A stretch of DNA of 38,157 bases from Kineosporia rhizophila (GCF_021277265.1 NZ_JAJSOH010000046.1:1-38157); one strand, 5' to 3'; counted from the stretch's first letter, positions 23,075-31,866 are shown. Numbers and translations: made by a program. Notes: generated from the sequence alone by a model not told the origin.

Positions 23075-26000
23075 GTGACACCGGAACGTAGAGGGAGCCC
23101 AGCAACGGCCACAGGAGCCGGGGCCACGCAGAGCACGGCGCCCCTCGGCGTGCCGGTGGAGGTGCCCGGGTTCGTCTTCCTGGAGCAGCTCGGCGGGGGA
23201 GCGGGCAGCACGGTCTACCGGGTGCGGCGGGACGGGGCCGGTCAGGACGAGGGCGCCGAGTACGCGCTGAAGCTGCTGGACCGGCCGGTCGGGGCCTCGG
23301 GGCAGCAGACGCCGCAGGACCTGGCGGCGCTGCGTAAGGAGGCCGCGCTGCTGACCGCCGTGGACCATCCGGCCCTGCCCCGGGTGCACGAGGTCGGGCT
23401 GGCGGGCGGGCGGCCCTACCTGGTGATGGACCTGGTGCGCGGCACCTCGCTGGCCGACGTGCTGGACCGGGGGGCGCTGGTGCCGGAGCAGGTCGCGACG
23501 ATGGCCCTGGACGTGATCGAGCCGCTGGCCGCGGTGCACGCCCGCGGTCTGGTGCACCGTGACCTCAAGCCGCAGAACGTGATGGTCCTGCCCGACGGGC
23601 AGGCCCGGCTGATCGACTTCGGGCTGACCGCGCGCGAGGGCGACTCCGAGGGCGAGGGCGAGTCCCCGGCCGTGGGCACCCTGGCCTACTCGGCGCCGGA
23701 GCAGGCGGGCATGCTCAAGCGCCCGGTGGACAACCGCTCGGACCTGTACTCGCTCGGCGTGATCATGTTCGAGGCGCTCGCCGGGGTGCTGCCGTTCTCG
23801 TCGCTGGACGTCGGCGAGCTGCTGCGCGCGCACGCCTCGCAGCCGCCGCCCGACCTGACCGTCCTGGTCCCCGGCACCCCGCCCGAGCTGGCCGCGATCG
23901 TCGACACCCTGCTGGCCAAGGACCCCGACGACCGCTACCCGGACGGTCAGGCGCTGGCCGCCGACCTGCGCGACTTCGTGGGCAAGCAGCGCCCGGTCCG
24001 GCCCCCGCAGACCGCGCCGATGTTCGGGCGCCAGGCCGAGCTGGACACCCTGCGCGAGGAGTGGACGCGGGCGGGCAGCGTCGCGGGCGGGTTCGCCTTC
24101 GTCCGCTCGGCCAACGGGCTGGGCAAGACCCGCCTGGTCAACGAGTTCGGTGACCTGGTCGAGGAGGCCGGCGGGACCGTGCTGCGGGCCCGCGTGCTGC
24201 CCGGCGAGACCATGCCGTTCGCCCCCTTCCGGGAGGCGTTCGAGGCGCACCTGCACCAGCTGGCCCGGCTGCCCTGGGGCGAGCGCTGGGAACGGGCCTC
24301 CCGCCTGCGCGAGGTGTTCGACACCTGGTCGCCGGAGATGATCAAGCGGATCGCCCCCAGCCTGGAGTCCGTGCTCCGGCCCACCACCGAGCAGGCCGAC
24401 CAGTCCGGCCAGGCCGATCCGGCCGGTGGCTCCCGGGCGGTGGCCCTGCCCACCGGCGCCGTCTCCGCCTCGGTCACCGAGCTGGCCGAGCAGCGCACCG
24501 AGGAGCAGTTCGGCATCGCCGTCGCCGAGGCCCTGCTGGCCCTGGCCCGGCTCTCCGGCGGGCTGCTGCTGATCCTCGACGACACCACCTCCGGCGACGC
24601 CTCCTTCACCCAGGTGATCGGCCACCTGGCCACCGAGGTCCGCGGTGCGCCGCTGATGTACCTGAGCACCGGCCGGGACGACGCCCTGGAACAGGTGCTG
24701 CACGACGACGACCTGGCCGCCTTCTTCGCCTCGGCCCGCACGGTGCTGGACGTGAGCCTGCAGCTGGCCCCGCTGGACGAGGCCTCGATCGGGGCCCAGA
24801 TCCGCTCGCTGGTGCCCGGCCAGCACCTGCCCGACGCCGCGCTGAAGGCCCTGACCACCCGCAGCAACGGCAATCCGTTCGTCGCCCAGGAGTACCTGTG
24901 GGCGGTGCTGGACGCGGGCCTGCTCTGGCCCGCCTGGGGCACCTGGCGCCTGGACCTGGACGGCCTGGACGCCCTGGCCCTGCCCCAGGACGCCATGGGC
25001 CTGGTGCTCAAGCGCGTGCAGAACCTGGCCCCGCAGGCCCGCGACCTGCTGGTCACCGCCGCGGCGATCGGCGCCGAGATCCGGGTCGACGTGATCGCCG
25101 CGGTCGAGCAGCGCAGCACCGCCGCGGTGCAGGGGGCCCTGGCCGAGGCGGCCCGCCAGCGCCTGATCGAGCTGGGCGAGGAGGGCACGTTCTGGTTCCT
25201 GCACGGGCGGATCGCCGACGCCCTGCTGTCCGACCTGGACCAGAGCGGCCTGCAGGCCCTGCACCGGCGGATCGCCGACGTGCTCGCGGCCCGCCCGGCC
25301 CCCTCACCGGCCCTGGCCGTCGCCCACACCTTCGCCGTGGCCCGGCACTACATGCAGGCCGGGCCCGCCGCCCCGGCCGAGAAGGTCCTGGCCGCCTGCA
25401 TGGAGGCCGGGAAACTGGCCCTGGAGGAGTCCTCGGCCGAGGACGCGGTGCTGTTCCTGGAGCACGCGCTGCGGGTCGGCCCGGGCCGCACGGCCGGGAC
25501 CAGCGCCCTGCTGGTGCTGCTGGGCCGGGCCCTGAAGCAGTCCGGCCAGTTCGCCGCCGCCCGCCAGCGTCTGGAGCAGGCCCTCGCGGCCGAGCCGGAC
25601 CCGCTGGCCCAGGGCGCGATCTACACCCAGCTGGCCGAGGTGCACCGCTGCGGCTACCGCAGCGACGAGCTGGAGGAGGCGATCCACCAGGGCTTCGCGG
25701 CCACCGGCCGGCCACTGCCGCGCAACGTGTTCTGGCTGCTGCTCACCTCGGTGCTGATGGCCCTGGTCTCGGTGCCGCGCCGCCGGCTGCGACCGCTGCT
25801 GGGCGACGCCTCCGGCGAGGCCCGCCGGCGGGCCCTGACCATGGCCGGGCTGCACGAGGCGGCGCTGAGCGGGGCCAGCCTGGGCATGCGGGTGCCCGAG
25901 TACTTCGCCCACAACCTGCGCTCGCTGTACTGGGCGGCCAAGCTCGGGCACGGCCGCCGGTTCGTGGCGGCCCAGCTCAACGTCGGCGTGCTGTTCGCCG

Positions 26001-28489
26001 CCCTCGGCCTGAACCGCGCGGCCGAGCGCTGCTTCCGCCGCTGCGACGCCGACCTGTCGGCGCAGACCCGCCCGATCCGCTCGCTCGTGCGCTCGTTCCG
26101 CCTGGGCGGGGCCTGGGCCGGCAACCGCCCCGAGGGGGCGGGCTGGCGGCGGCAGTTCGAGGAGTTCGGGCCCTGGCTGGAGTTCGCCACCGCGATCGAC
26201 GCGATGAGCGCCTTCAACCTCACCGCCTGCTTCGCCGGTCGCACCGACGAGGCCGAGTACTGGCTGGCCCAGGGCCGGGCCAAGCTGAGCGGGCGGGCCG
26301 AGGAGATCACCACCTTCGTCACCGCCGCCCCGATGACCGCCGCCCTGCTGGGCCGCCGGGTCGAGGCCGAGACCGAGCTCGGCCGGCTGCAGGCCTGGAC
26401 CGCGGAGATCGGGGCCCGCCAGCTGCGCTTCGTGCATGTCATGGCCGCCCTGTTCGTGCTGCTGGAGGACGGCGAGACCGGGCCGCCGGTGGACCACGCG
26501 ATCGACGACTTCGAGGCGCTGCGCCTGCCGCCGAGCCTGATCTGGCGGGCCAACCGGCCGATCTTCTACCTGATCGCCGCCGCGCGCCTGGCCCAGGCCC
26601 GGGCCGCGGGCGGGCCCACCACCACCGAGGGCGCCCATCGCACCAACCAGGCAGCCAAGGCCGTGGAGCTGCTGGGGCGCGCGGCGAACACCGACGAGAT
26701 GAAGGCGTTCTGGACGATCGCCCGGGCCGACCTGATGGTGCTGCAGGGGCAGGCCCGCAAGGCCCTGGACACCCTCAACGACCTGGACGTGGCCGGGCAG
26801 GAGGATCTGCCGACGCCGGCCTTCGAGGCGGCCCGGATCGCGGCCCGGGCGCTGCGCCCGCTGAACCCGGCCGAGAGCCGGCGCCGGGCCCGGACCGCCC
26901 ACGCGATCGCGGTCTTCGAGGGCTGGCCGCGCCGGGCCGAGTCGGTGGCGGCGGAGTTCGCGCTGCCGGTCGAGGAGCGCCCGGGCTCCAGCAGCGTGGG
27001 CGGGGCGGTGACCGGCTACTCCAACGGTCATGAACGCCAGCGGCTGGAGGCCCTGCAGGAGGTCAGTGCGGCCGCCTCGCGGGTGCTCGACCCGCGGGTG
27101 CTGGCCCGGATCGCGCTGGAGGAGACGATCCGGATCCTGGCCGCCGAGCGGGCCTTCCTGTTCCTGGTCGAGGAGGGCACCGGTGCTCTGGTGCCGCACC
27201 TGGGCCGGGACGCCGCCGGGAACGACCTGGCCCAGCTGACCGGCTACTCCACCAGCCTCGTCGACATGGTCCACCGCACCGGCCGGGCGCAGGTGATCAC
27301 CGGCACCGAGGAGGGCGCCGCGCTGGGCGCCCAGAGCGTGGTGCTGCACGGCCTGCGCTCGATCCTGATCGCCCCGATGAAGCTGAAGGACCGCCTGCTG
27401 GGCGTGGTCTACCTGGACAGCCGGGTGGCCAAGGGCATCTTCTCGGACGACGACCTGGAGATCCTGACCGCGCTGACCGGGGTGCTGGCCTCGGCCCTGG
27501 AGACCGCGCGGGCGGCCGAGCGGGCGATCCGGGCCCAGACCGCCGAGCGAGCCGCCCAGCTCGCGGCCGAGCTGGCCCGCTCGCTGCAGACCGCCCAGGA
27601 GCGGATGGCCGAGCCGGTGGAGAAGGCCGCCGTGCTCGAGCGGCTGGTGCAGTGCGCCGGCCGCGGGGCGGGGATGCTGCCGGCCGACATCGCCCTGCTG
27701 CTGCCCGAGGAGAGCGCGAGCACACCGTTCGGCGGTGAGGGCGCCGACGCCCCCGGGCCGGTGCGGCAGGCCCTGCCCGGGGTGGCCTCGTGGCTGGCCC
27801 TGCCCCTGCACGCCACCGACGCCGACCTGGGGGTGCTGGTCCTGGCCACCGCCGACCCGAAGGTCAACCTGGGCGAGGCGGTGGAGGTGGGCAGCGCCCT
27901 GGTGGCGCTGGCGATGACCGCCTACGACCGGGCCTCGCTGTTCGAGCAGGTGCGCGAGCTGGCCGTGGTGGACGAGCTGACCCAGCTGGCCAACCGGCGG
28001 CGGTTCTTCGAGGTCGCCACCCGTGACCTGCAGGCGGCCCGGCGCCAGGACCGCCCGCTGATCGGCATGATGATCGACATCGACCACTTCAAGCGGGTCA
28101 ACGACACCCACGGCCACCCCACCGGCGACGACGTGATCCGCGAGGTGGCCGCCCGGCTGGCCGCCCAGGTGCGCAGCAGCGACGCGATCGGCCGCTACGG
28201 CGGTGAGGAGTTCGCGGTGCTGCAGCAGAGCGACGACCCGGATCTGGAGATGGCCGAGCGGCTGCGGGCCGCGGTGGCCGGGACCCCGGTCCCGACCCGG
28301 ACCGGCCCGCTGGCGGTGACGATCAGCATCGGCGTGGCCCGGCTGCGCCCCGGCGACCAGGACGTGGCCGCGCTGCTGGCCCGCGCCGACGCCGGGCTCT
28401 ACCGGGCCAAGCAGGCCGGCCGCAACCGGGTGGCCGAGACCACCGACGAGCCGGACGGGCCGGACGGGCCCGACGTCACCAGTCGGTAG
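23075..28489 (+). CDS. Giant fusion: Ser/Thr kinase, STAND-type ATPase, helical repeats, two GAF-like domains, GGEEF diguanylate cyclase
   Basis: About 1804 residues counted from GTG 23075. Kinase (about 29-305): LGGGAGSTVYRV, YALKLL, HRDLKPQN with Asp163, IDFGLTAREG, LAYSAPEQ. STAND/AAA-16-like ATPase (about 325-720): FGRQAELDTL, a P-loop SANGLGKT with Lys351 but Ser345 where the first Gly is expected, and Walker B LLLILDD (Asp502-503). A long helical, TPR-like region reaches about 1310. GAF domain (about 1320-1490): ERAFLFLVEEG, RSILIAPMKLKDRLLGVVYL. A helical linker and a weaker second GAF-like domain follow to about 1660. Cyclase: DELTQLANRRRFFE, MIDIDHFKRVNDTHGHPTGD, GGEEF at 1709-1713, inhibitory site RSSD at 1700-1703. 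The front half resembles PknK; the cyclase end makes c-di-GMP. The N-terminus is uncertain: GTG 22982 and GTG 23150 are alternatives, and codon usage becomes typical only after about 23110. No membrane helix is seen. The end overlaps the convergent SDR gene by 14 bp. Confidence 0.93.
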   Translation: MTPERRGSPATATGAGATQSTAPLGVPVEVPGFVFLEQLGGGAGSTVYRVRRDGAGQDEGAEYALKLLDRPVGASGQQTPQDLAALRKEAALLTAVDHPALPRVHEVGLAGGRPYLVMDLVRGTSLADVLDRGALVPEQVATMALDVIEPLAAVHARGLVHRDLKPQNVMVLPDGQARLIDFGLTAREGDSEGEGESPAVGTLAYSAPEQAGMLKRPVDNRSDLYSLGVIMFEALAGVLPFSSLDVGELLRAHASQPPPDLTVLVPGTPPELAAIVDTLLAKDPDDRYPDGQALAADLRDFVGKQRPVRPPQTAPMFGRQAELDTLREEWTRAGSVAGGFAFVRSANGLGKTRLVNEFGDLVEEAGGTVLRARVLPGETMPFAPFREAFEAHLHQLARLPWGERWERASRLREVFDTWSPEMIKRIAPSLESVLRPTTEQADQSGQADPAGGSRAVALPTGAVSASVTELAEQRTEEQFGIAVAEALLALARLSGGLLLILDDTTSGDASFTQVIGHLATEVRGAPLMYLSTGRDDALEQVLHDDDLAAFFASARTVLDVSLQLAPLDEASIGAQIRSLVPGQHLPDAALKALTTRSNGNPFVAQEYLWAVLDAGLLWPAWGTWRLDLDGLDALALPQDAMGLVLKRVQNLAPQARDLLVTAAAIGAEIRVDVIAAVEQRSTAAVQGALAEAARQRLIELGEEGTFWFLHGRIADALLSDLDQSGLQALHRRIADVLAARPAPSPALAVAHTFAVARHYMQAGPAAPAEKVLAACMEAGKLALEESSAEDAVLFLEHALRVGPGRTAGTSALLVLLGRALKQSGQFAAARQRLEQALAAEPDPLAQGAIYTQLAEVHRCGYRSDELEEAIHQGFAATGRPLPRNVFWLLLTSVLMALVSVPRRRLRPLLGDASGEARRRALTMAGLHEAALSGASLGMRVPEYFAHNLRSLYWAAKLGHGRRFVAAQLNVGVLFAALGLNRAAERCFRRCDADLSAQTRPIRSLVRSFRLGGAWAGNRPEGAGWRRQFEEFGPWLEFATAIDAMSAFNLTACFAGRTDEAEYWLAQGRAKLSGRAEEITTFVTAAPMTAALLGRRVEAETELGRLQAWTAEIGARQLRFVHVMAALFVLLEDGETGPPVDHAIDDFEALRLPPSLIWRANRPIFYLIAAARLAQARAAGGPTTTEGAHRTNQAAKAVELLGRAANTDEMKAFWTIARADLMVLQGQARKALDTLNDLDVAGQEDLPTPAFEAARIAARALRPLNPAESRRRARTAHAIAVFEGWPRRAESVAAEFALPVEERPGSSSVGGAVTGYSNGHERQRLEALQEVSAAASRVLDPRVLARIALEETIRILAAERAFLFLVEEGTGALVPHLGRDAAGNDLAQLTGYSTSLVDMVHRTGRAQVITGTEEGAALGAQSVVLHGLRSILIAPMKLKDRLLGVVYLDSRVAKGIFSDDDLEILTALTGVLASALETARAAERAIRAQTAERAAQLAAELARSLQTAQERMAEPVEKAAVLERLVQCAGRGAGMLPADIALLLPEESASTPFGGEGADAPGPVRQALPGVASWLALPLHATDADLGVLVLATADPKVNLGEAVEVGSALVALAMTAYDRASLFEQVRELAVVDELTQLANRRRFFEVATRDLQAARRQDRPLIGMMIDIDHFKRVNDTHGHPTGDDVIREVAARLAAQVRSSDAIGRYGGEEFAVLQQSDDPDLEMAERLRAAVAGTPVPTRTGPLAVTISIGVARLRPGDQDVAALLARADAGLYRAKQAGRNRVAETTDEPDGPDGPDVTSR

Positions 28490-29942
28490 GTTCGTAGTCC
28501 TTCAGGAACACCCCGAACAGGTCCTCGCCGGCCTCGCCGCGCACCACCGGGTCGTACACCCGGGCGGCGCCGTCGACCAGGTCGAGCGGGGCGTGGAAGC
28601 CCTCGTCGGCCAGCCGGATCTTGGTCGGGTGCGGGCGCTCGTCGGTGATCCAGCCGGTGTCGACCGCGGTCATCAGGATGCCGTCGGTCTCCCACATCTC
28701 CCGGGCGCTGGTGCGGGTGAGCATGTTCAGCGCGGCCTTGGCCATGTTGGTGTGCGGGTGCCCGGCGCCCTTGTAGCCCCGGCTGAACTTGCCCTCCATG
28801 GCCGAGACGTTGACCACGTACTTGCGCTCGGCGGCGGCCGCGGCCATCGCGGCCCGCAACCGGCTGATCAGGATGAACGGCGCCACGCTGTTGGCCAGCT
28901 GGACCTCCAGCAGCTCGACCGGGTCGACCTCCTGCACCGGCTGCACCCAGCTGTTGGTGTGGTGCAGGTCGGGCACCAGGCCGCCGGCGTCGATCGCGGT
29001 GTTGGCCGCGATCCGCGCAGGGGAGGCCGAGCCGGCGGTCAGGGCCAGCGCGGTCAGCGCGTGCGGGGAGGGGGCCCAGTGCCCCTCGGCGCCCGCGGTG
29101 AGGGCGTCGATCGCCTCCGGGTGCGCGTCCAGGGTGCGGCCGATGGTGATCATCTCCGGCAGCGGCCCGTCCGGCAGCGGTGCCTTCTCGGCCGCCACCA
29201 GCGGGGCGTAGGCGCCGGCCGAGCGCCGCACGGTCTGCGCGGCGTTGTTGATCAGGATGTCCAGCGGGCCCTGCGCGGCCACGTCGTCGGCCAGGGCGGT
29301 GACCTGGGCCGGGTCGCGCAGGTCGACACCGATGATGCGCAGCCGGTGGATCCAGTCGCCGCTGTCGTCCATCGAGGTGAAGCGGCGCACCGCGTCGGCC
29401 GGGAAGCGGGTGGTGATGGTCAGGTGGGCGCCGTCGCGCAGCAGCCGCAGCGCGATGTGCATGCCGATCTTGGCCCGGCCCCCGGTGAGCAGGGCCCGGC
29501 GCCCGCTCAGGTCGGTGCGGGCCTCGCGGCGCTGCCGGTTCCGGGCCGCGCAGTCCGGGCACAGCTGGTGGTAGAACGCGTCGACCTGGGTGTACTTCTG
29601 CTTGCAGATGTAGCACCCGCGCGGTTGCAGGTAGGTGCCGGCCGAGCCGTCGGCGGTGGCCGAGCTCAGCGGCAGGCCCTGCGTCTCGTCGTCGATCCGG
29701 CCCGGGGCCCCGGTGGCTGTGGCGGCCGTCACGGCGGCGTCGTTGGCCAGGATGGCCGCCCGGCGCTCGCGGCGCCGGTGCTCCTTGGCCGCCTTGAAGA
29801 TCTTGGCGGTGGCCAGGCGGACCGCCACGAAGTCCGGGTGGTCGTCCGGCAGGTTCTCCACCTGCGACAGGACCTTCAGGCAAAGGGCCAGGTCGTCGGG
29901 GTCGATGGCCGTACCGGCCGGGTCTTCGAGGTGCGCCGTCAT
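28476..29942 (-). CDS. SDR-like protein with N-terminal zinc ribbon and altered active site
   Basis: A 488-residue protein. Residues 1-105 are a helical region with VENLPDDHPDFVAVRLATAK and a basic KEHRRRERRAA helix. A zinc ribbon follows: C110-x2-C113, then C128-x2-C131 (CYICKQKY ... LCPDCAARN). A Rossmann/SDR domain begins near 147 with RALLTGGRAKIGMHIALRLL, and has VDLRDP, DILINNAAQTVRR and VVNVSAMEGKF. The SDR active-site Lys402 sits in HTNMAKAALNML, but Thr398 occupies the position of the catalytic Tyr. The C-terminus includes TAVDTGWITDE. It clearly belongs to the SDR superfamily. Whether it is a reductase with a displaced Tyr (Y390 is nearby) or a binding protein is open. It is convergent with the kinase-cyclase gene. 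Confidence 0.85.
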   Translation of the reverse strand: MTAHLEDPAGTAIDPDDLALCLKVLSQVENLPDDHPDFVAVRLATAKIFKAAKEHRRRERRAAILANDAAVTAATATGAPGRIDDETQGLPLSSATADGSAGTYLQPRGCYICKQKYTQVDAFYHQLCPDCAARNRQRREARTDLSGRRALLTGGRAKIGMHIALRLLRDGAHLTITTRFPADAVRRFTSMDDSGDWIHRLRIIGVDLRDPAQVTALADDVAAQGPLDILINNAAQTVRRSAGAYAPLVAAEKAPLPDGPLPEMITIGRTLDAHPEAIDALTAGAEGHWAPSPHALTALALTAGSASPARIAANTAIDAGGLVPDLHHTNSWVQPVQEVDPVELLEVQLANSVAPFILISRLRAAMAAAAAERKYVVNVSAMEGKFSRGYKGAGHPHTNMAKAALNMLTRTSAREMWETDGILMTAVDTGWITDERPHPTKIRLADEGFHAPLDLVDGAARVYDPVVRGEAGEDLFGVFLKDYEPTDW

Positions 29943-29998
29943 GATGTTCGAACCGCTCGGATCTCTGCTCGGTGGTCGGGGACTTGCCTAGCAATGTA

Positions 29999-30024
29999 CG
30001 CAACCGCGCGCACCGGTGGTTGCG
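29999..30024 (-). terminator. Hairpin after the HEAT-like gene
   Basis: CGCAACC (29999-30005) pairs with GGTTGCG (30018-30024); the loop contains the palindrome CACCGGTG (30011-30018). It lies just downstream of the minus-strand HEAT-like gene and before the zinc-ribbon SDR gene, so it may separate the two transcripts. The stem is short and has no T-run. Confidence 0.45.
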
Positions 30025-30027
30025 CGT

Positions 30028-30588
30028 TCACCCAGCCGAGGCCCCGACCCGGTCCAGATGAGCCCGGGTGGGCAGCGCCACCTGGGCCGGGGGAGGCCCT
30101 TCGGGAGCCGCCTGCGGCAGGTTCCCGCCCAGCCACTCGCGTTCGAAGGCCGACAGGCGGCCCCACTCCTGGCGCAGGAAGCCGATCAGCCGCACCGCCC
30201 CCTGGGAGCCGGACTCGGCCTGCACCAGCAGGTACGACAGCGGCATGGCGTACGGCAGCCCGGCCCGGCGCGGCCCGCGCCGGCGCACCTCGTCCTGGTA
30301 GTAGGCGAACACCTCCTCCCAGGCCCGCCCGTCGCCCACGTTGTAGAGCACGTCGGCCGCGCACTCGCGCACCGAGCGGGTCGGGTCCGACAGCAGGGCG
30401 GCGAAGTCGGCGGTGGCGTCCGAGCCGGCCGCACAGGCCAGCGCGGTGACCGCCGCGCGGCGGACCTCCTGCAGGCCGGGGCCGAACTCGGCGATCAGCA
30501 GGCGCAGTTCGGCGTGCGCCTCGCGACTGGTCGCCGTTCCCAGTTCCAGGGCCCTCAGAACCGTCTCGTACGGGTTCACGGCGTCCAT
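30028..30588 (-). CDS. HEAT-repeat-like helical protein, function unknown
   Basis: A 186-residue protein beginning MDAVNPYETVLRALELGTAT. The central part looks like two HEAT-type helix pairs: LQEVRRAAVTALACAAGSDA, then DFAALLSDPTRSVRECAADV, a spacing of about 35 residues with the typical DP-S-VR-AA pattern. The second half (VFAYYQDEVRRRGPRRAGLP, LIGFLRQEWGRLSAFEREWL) is also helical but not a clear repeat. There is no membrane segment or catalytic motif. Such proteins are usually interaction scaffolds. It may have its own promoter in the 120-bp divergent gap shared with the methyltransferase. Confidence 0.75.
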   Translation of the reverse strand: MDAVNPYETVLRALELGTATSREAHAELRLLIAEFGPGLQEVRRAAVTALACAAGSDATADFAALLSDPTRSVRECAADVLYNVGDGRAWEEVFAYYQDEVRRRGPRRAGLPYAMPLSYLLVQAESGSQGAVRLIGFLRQEWGRLSAFEREWLGGNLPQAAPEGPPPAQVALPTRAHLDRVGASAG

Positions 30589-30709
30589 TCCGGCACGTGC
30601 CTTGTCTCCAGCGGTGGCCGCCCGGTCGGGGGCGACAGGCGGAAACCTAGTAGATCGACGCTCGGTATTTCGCTGGCGGATGATGCCCCCGGGTTGTCAG
30701 GGTGCACCG

Positions 30710-31441
30710 ATGGACCGCAACCGGATCTCGCGCATCGCCCACACCGGCCACCCGATCGCCGCGCCGCTGAGTGACCAGGCCGTCACCGACGTCCTCAAAC
30801 AGGCCCTGAACAGCACTTCTGCCCAGGCCCGGCTGCTCGACCTGGGCTGCGGGGGAGGCGAGTGGCTGTTGCGCGCCCTGGAACAGCACCCCGGCGCAGC
30901 CGGCGTCGGGGTAGACGTCTCCGAGCCCGCTGTCGCCCACGCGCGCGCCGAGGCCGACCGCCGGGGACTGGCCCAGCGCCTGCGGATCGAGCAGGAGGAC
31001 GCGGCGAGCTTCCGTTCTGAGGGGGAGTTCGACGTGGTGTTCGCGGTCGGGGTCAGCCATGTCTTCGGGGGACTGCTGCCGACGCTGACTGCCGCCCGCA
31101 AGCACCTGGCCGCCGGGGGACGGGTGGTGCTCGGTGACGGCTTCTGGGAGTCCCCGCCCTCGGCCGAGGGGCTGGAGATCCTCGGAACTATGGACGATCT
31201 GACCGGCCTGGTCGGCTCGGTCACCGAGGCGGGGTGGACGCCTGTGTACGGGCACGTGAGTTCCCGCACCGAACTCGACGCGTACGAGTGGGCCTGGACC
31301 GGGGCGCTCGCCGCCTGGGGGCTGCAGCGACGCGGGACGCCGGAAGGGCAGGAGGCGCTGGCGGTCTCGGCCGAGCACCGTCAGGGATGGCTGGCCGGCT
31401 ACCGGTCCTCGTTCGGGTTCGTGACGCTGGTGGTCTGCTGA
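30710..31441 (+). CDS. Class I SAM-dependent methyltransferase
   Basis: A 243-residue protein beginning MDRNRISRIAHTGHPIAAPL. Rossmann motif I is ARLLDLGCGGGEWLLRALEQ; GVGVDVSEPAVAHARAEADR carries the acidic SAM-ribose residue. IEQEDAASF corresponds to motif II, and FDVVFAVGVSHVFGGL with RKHLAAGGRVVLGDGFWE covers motif III. The HTGHPIAAPLSD start is shared with methyltransferases annotated on small molecules rather than nucleic acids, but the acceptor cannot be told from sequence. No strong ribosome-binding site or leaderless -10 box is visible. It is convergent with the ArsR gene, with a 9-bp gap. Confidence 0.88.
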   Translation: MDRNRISRIAHTGHPIAAPLSDQAVTDVLKQALNSTSAQARLLDLGCGGGEWLLRALEQHPGAAGVGVDVSEPAVAHARAEADRRGLAQRLRIEQEDAASFRSEGEFDVVFAVGVSHVFGGLLPTLTAARKHLAAGGRVVLGDGFWESPPSAEGLEILGTMDDLTGLVGSVTEAGWTPVYGHVSSRTELDAYEWAWTGALAAWGLQRRGTPEGQEALAVSAEHRQGWLAGYRSSFGFVTLVVC

Positions 31442-31450
31442 AAGGACGGC

Positions 31451-31813
31451 TCAGCCGGTGGCGCCGGGCCGGTCGGCGACCCCGAGCCGGCGGTGCTCGC
31501 TGTGGTAGATCGCCTGGTCGAGCAGTTGCGCCACGTGGTTGTCGTAGAGGCTGTAGACGATGCTGCGCCCGGCCCGGGTGCCCACCACCAGGTCGAGGTT
31601 GCGCAGCAGCCGCAGCTGGTGCGAGACGGCCGACTGCTCCATCCCGACCGCCTCGGCCAGATCGCTCACCGCCCGCGGGCCCTGCCGTAGCTCGGTGAGG
31701 ATGAGCAGGCGGCTGGGGGTGGCCAGGGCCTGCAGGGTGGTGGCCACGAAGGCGGCGCTCTCCGCGTCCAGCCGGGTGGCCGGGCGGTCGCGTCCCTGCA
31801 CTCCATGTCCCAC
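31451..31813 (-). CDS. ArsR/SmtB family metal-sensing repressor (CzrA/NmtR type)
   Basis: A 120-residue protein read from GTG 31813 (VGHGVQGRDR), a start that fits the usual MGHG opening of this subgroup. The winged HTH is ATPSRLLILTELRQGPRAVS, then DLAEAVGMEQSAVSHQLRLL, with VGTRAGRSIVYSLYD as the wing. The C-terminal helix has D91-x-H93-x10-H104-x2-H107, exactly the alpha5 metal site of CzrA-like sensors, which bind Zn, Co or Ni across the dimer. There is no alpha3 CxC site. It is divergent from a P1B-4 efflux ATPase, with an ArsR-type operator between them. It should leave the DNA when metal binds. GGGAGG lies about 14 nt before this start, further than usual. Confidence 0.93.
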   Translation of the reverse strand: MGHGVQGRDRPATRLDAESAAFVATTLQALATPSRLLILTELRQGPRAVSDLAEAVGMEQSAVSHQLRLLRNLDLVVGTRAGRSIVYSLYDNHVAQLLDQAIYHSEHRRLGVADRPGATG

Positions 31814-31866
31814 AACCAGGCACTTTACCTCCCTCGTCGACCAGGACCCCGGGCGGCCACGGCCGT

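Noticed and set aside
25304..28117. A 937-codon open frame on the minus strand opposite the kinase-cyclase gene
   Set aside because: It is Gly/Gln/His/Leu-rich without recognisable motifs, as expected for the antisense of GC-rich coding DNA, while the plus strand carries unmistakable kinase, GAF and GGEEF motifs.
31790..31840. Out-of-frame GTG at the ideal distance from GGGAGG before the ArsR gene, as sign of a frameshift
   Set aside because: The frame it opens is a low-complexity shadow, and the ArsR frame is intact from VGHG to the metal site; the ribosome-binding site is just further from the true start.
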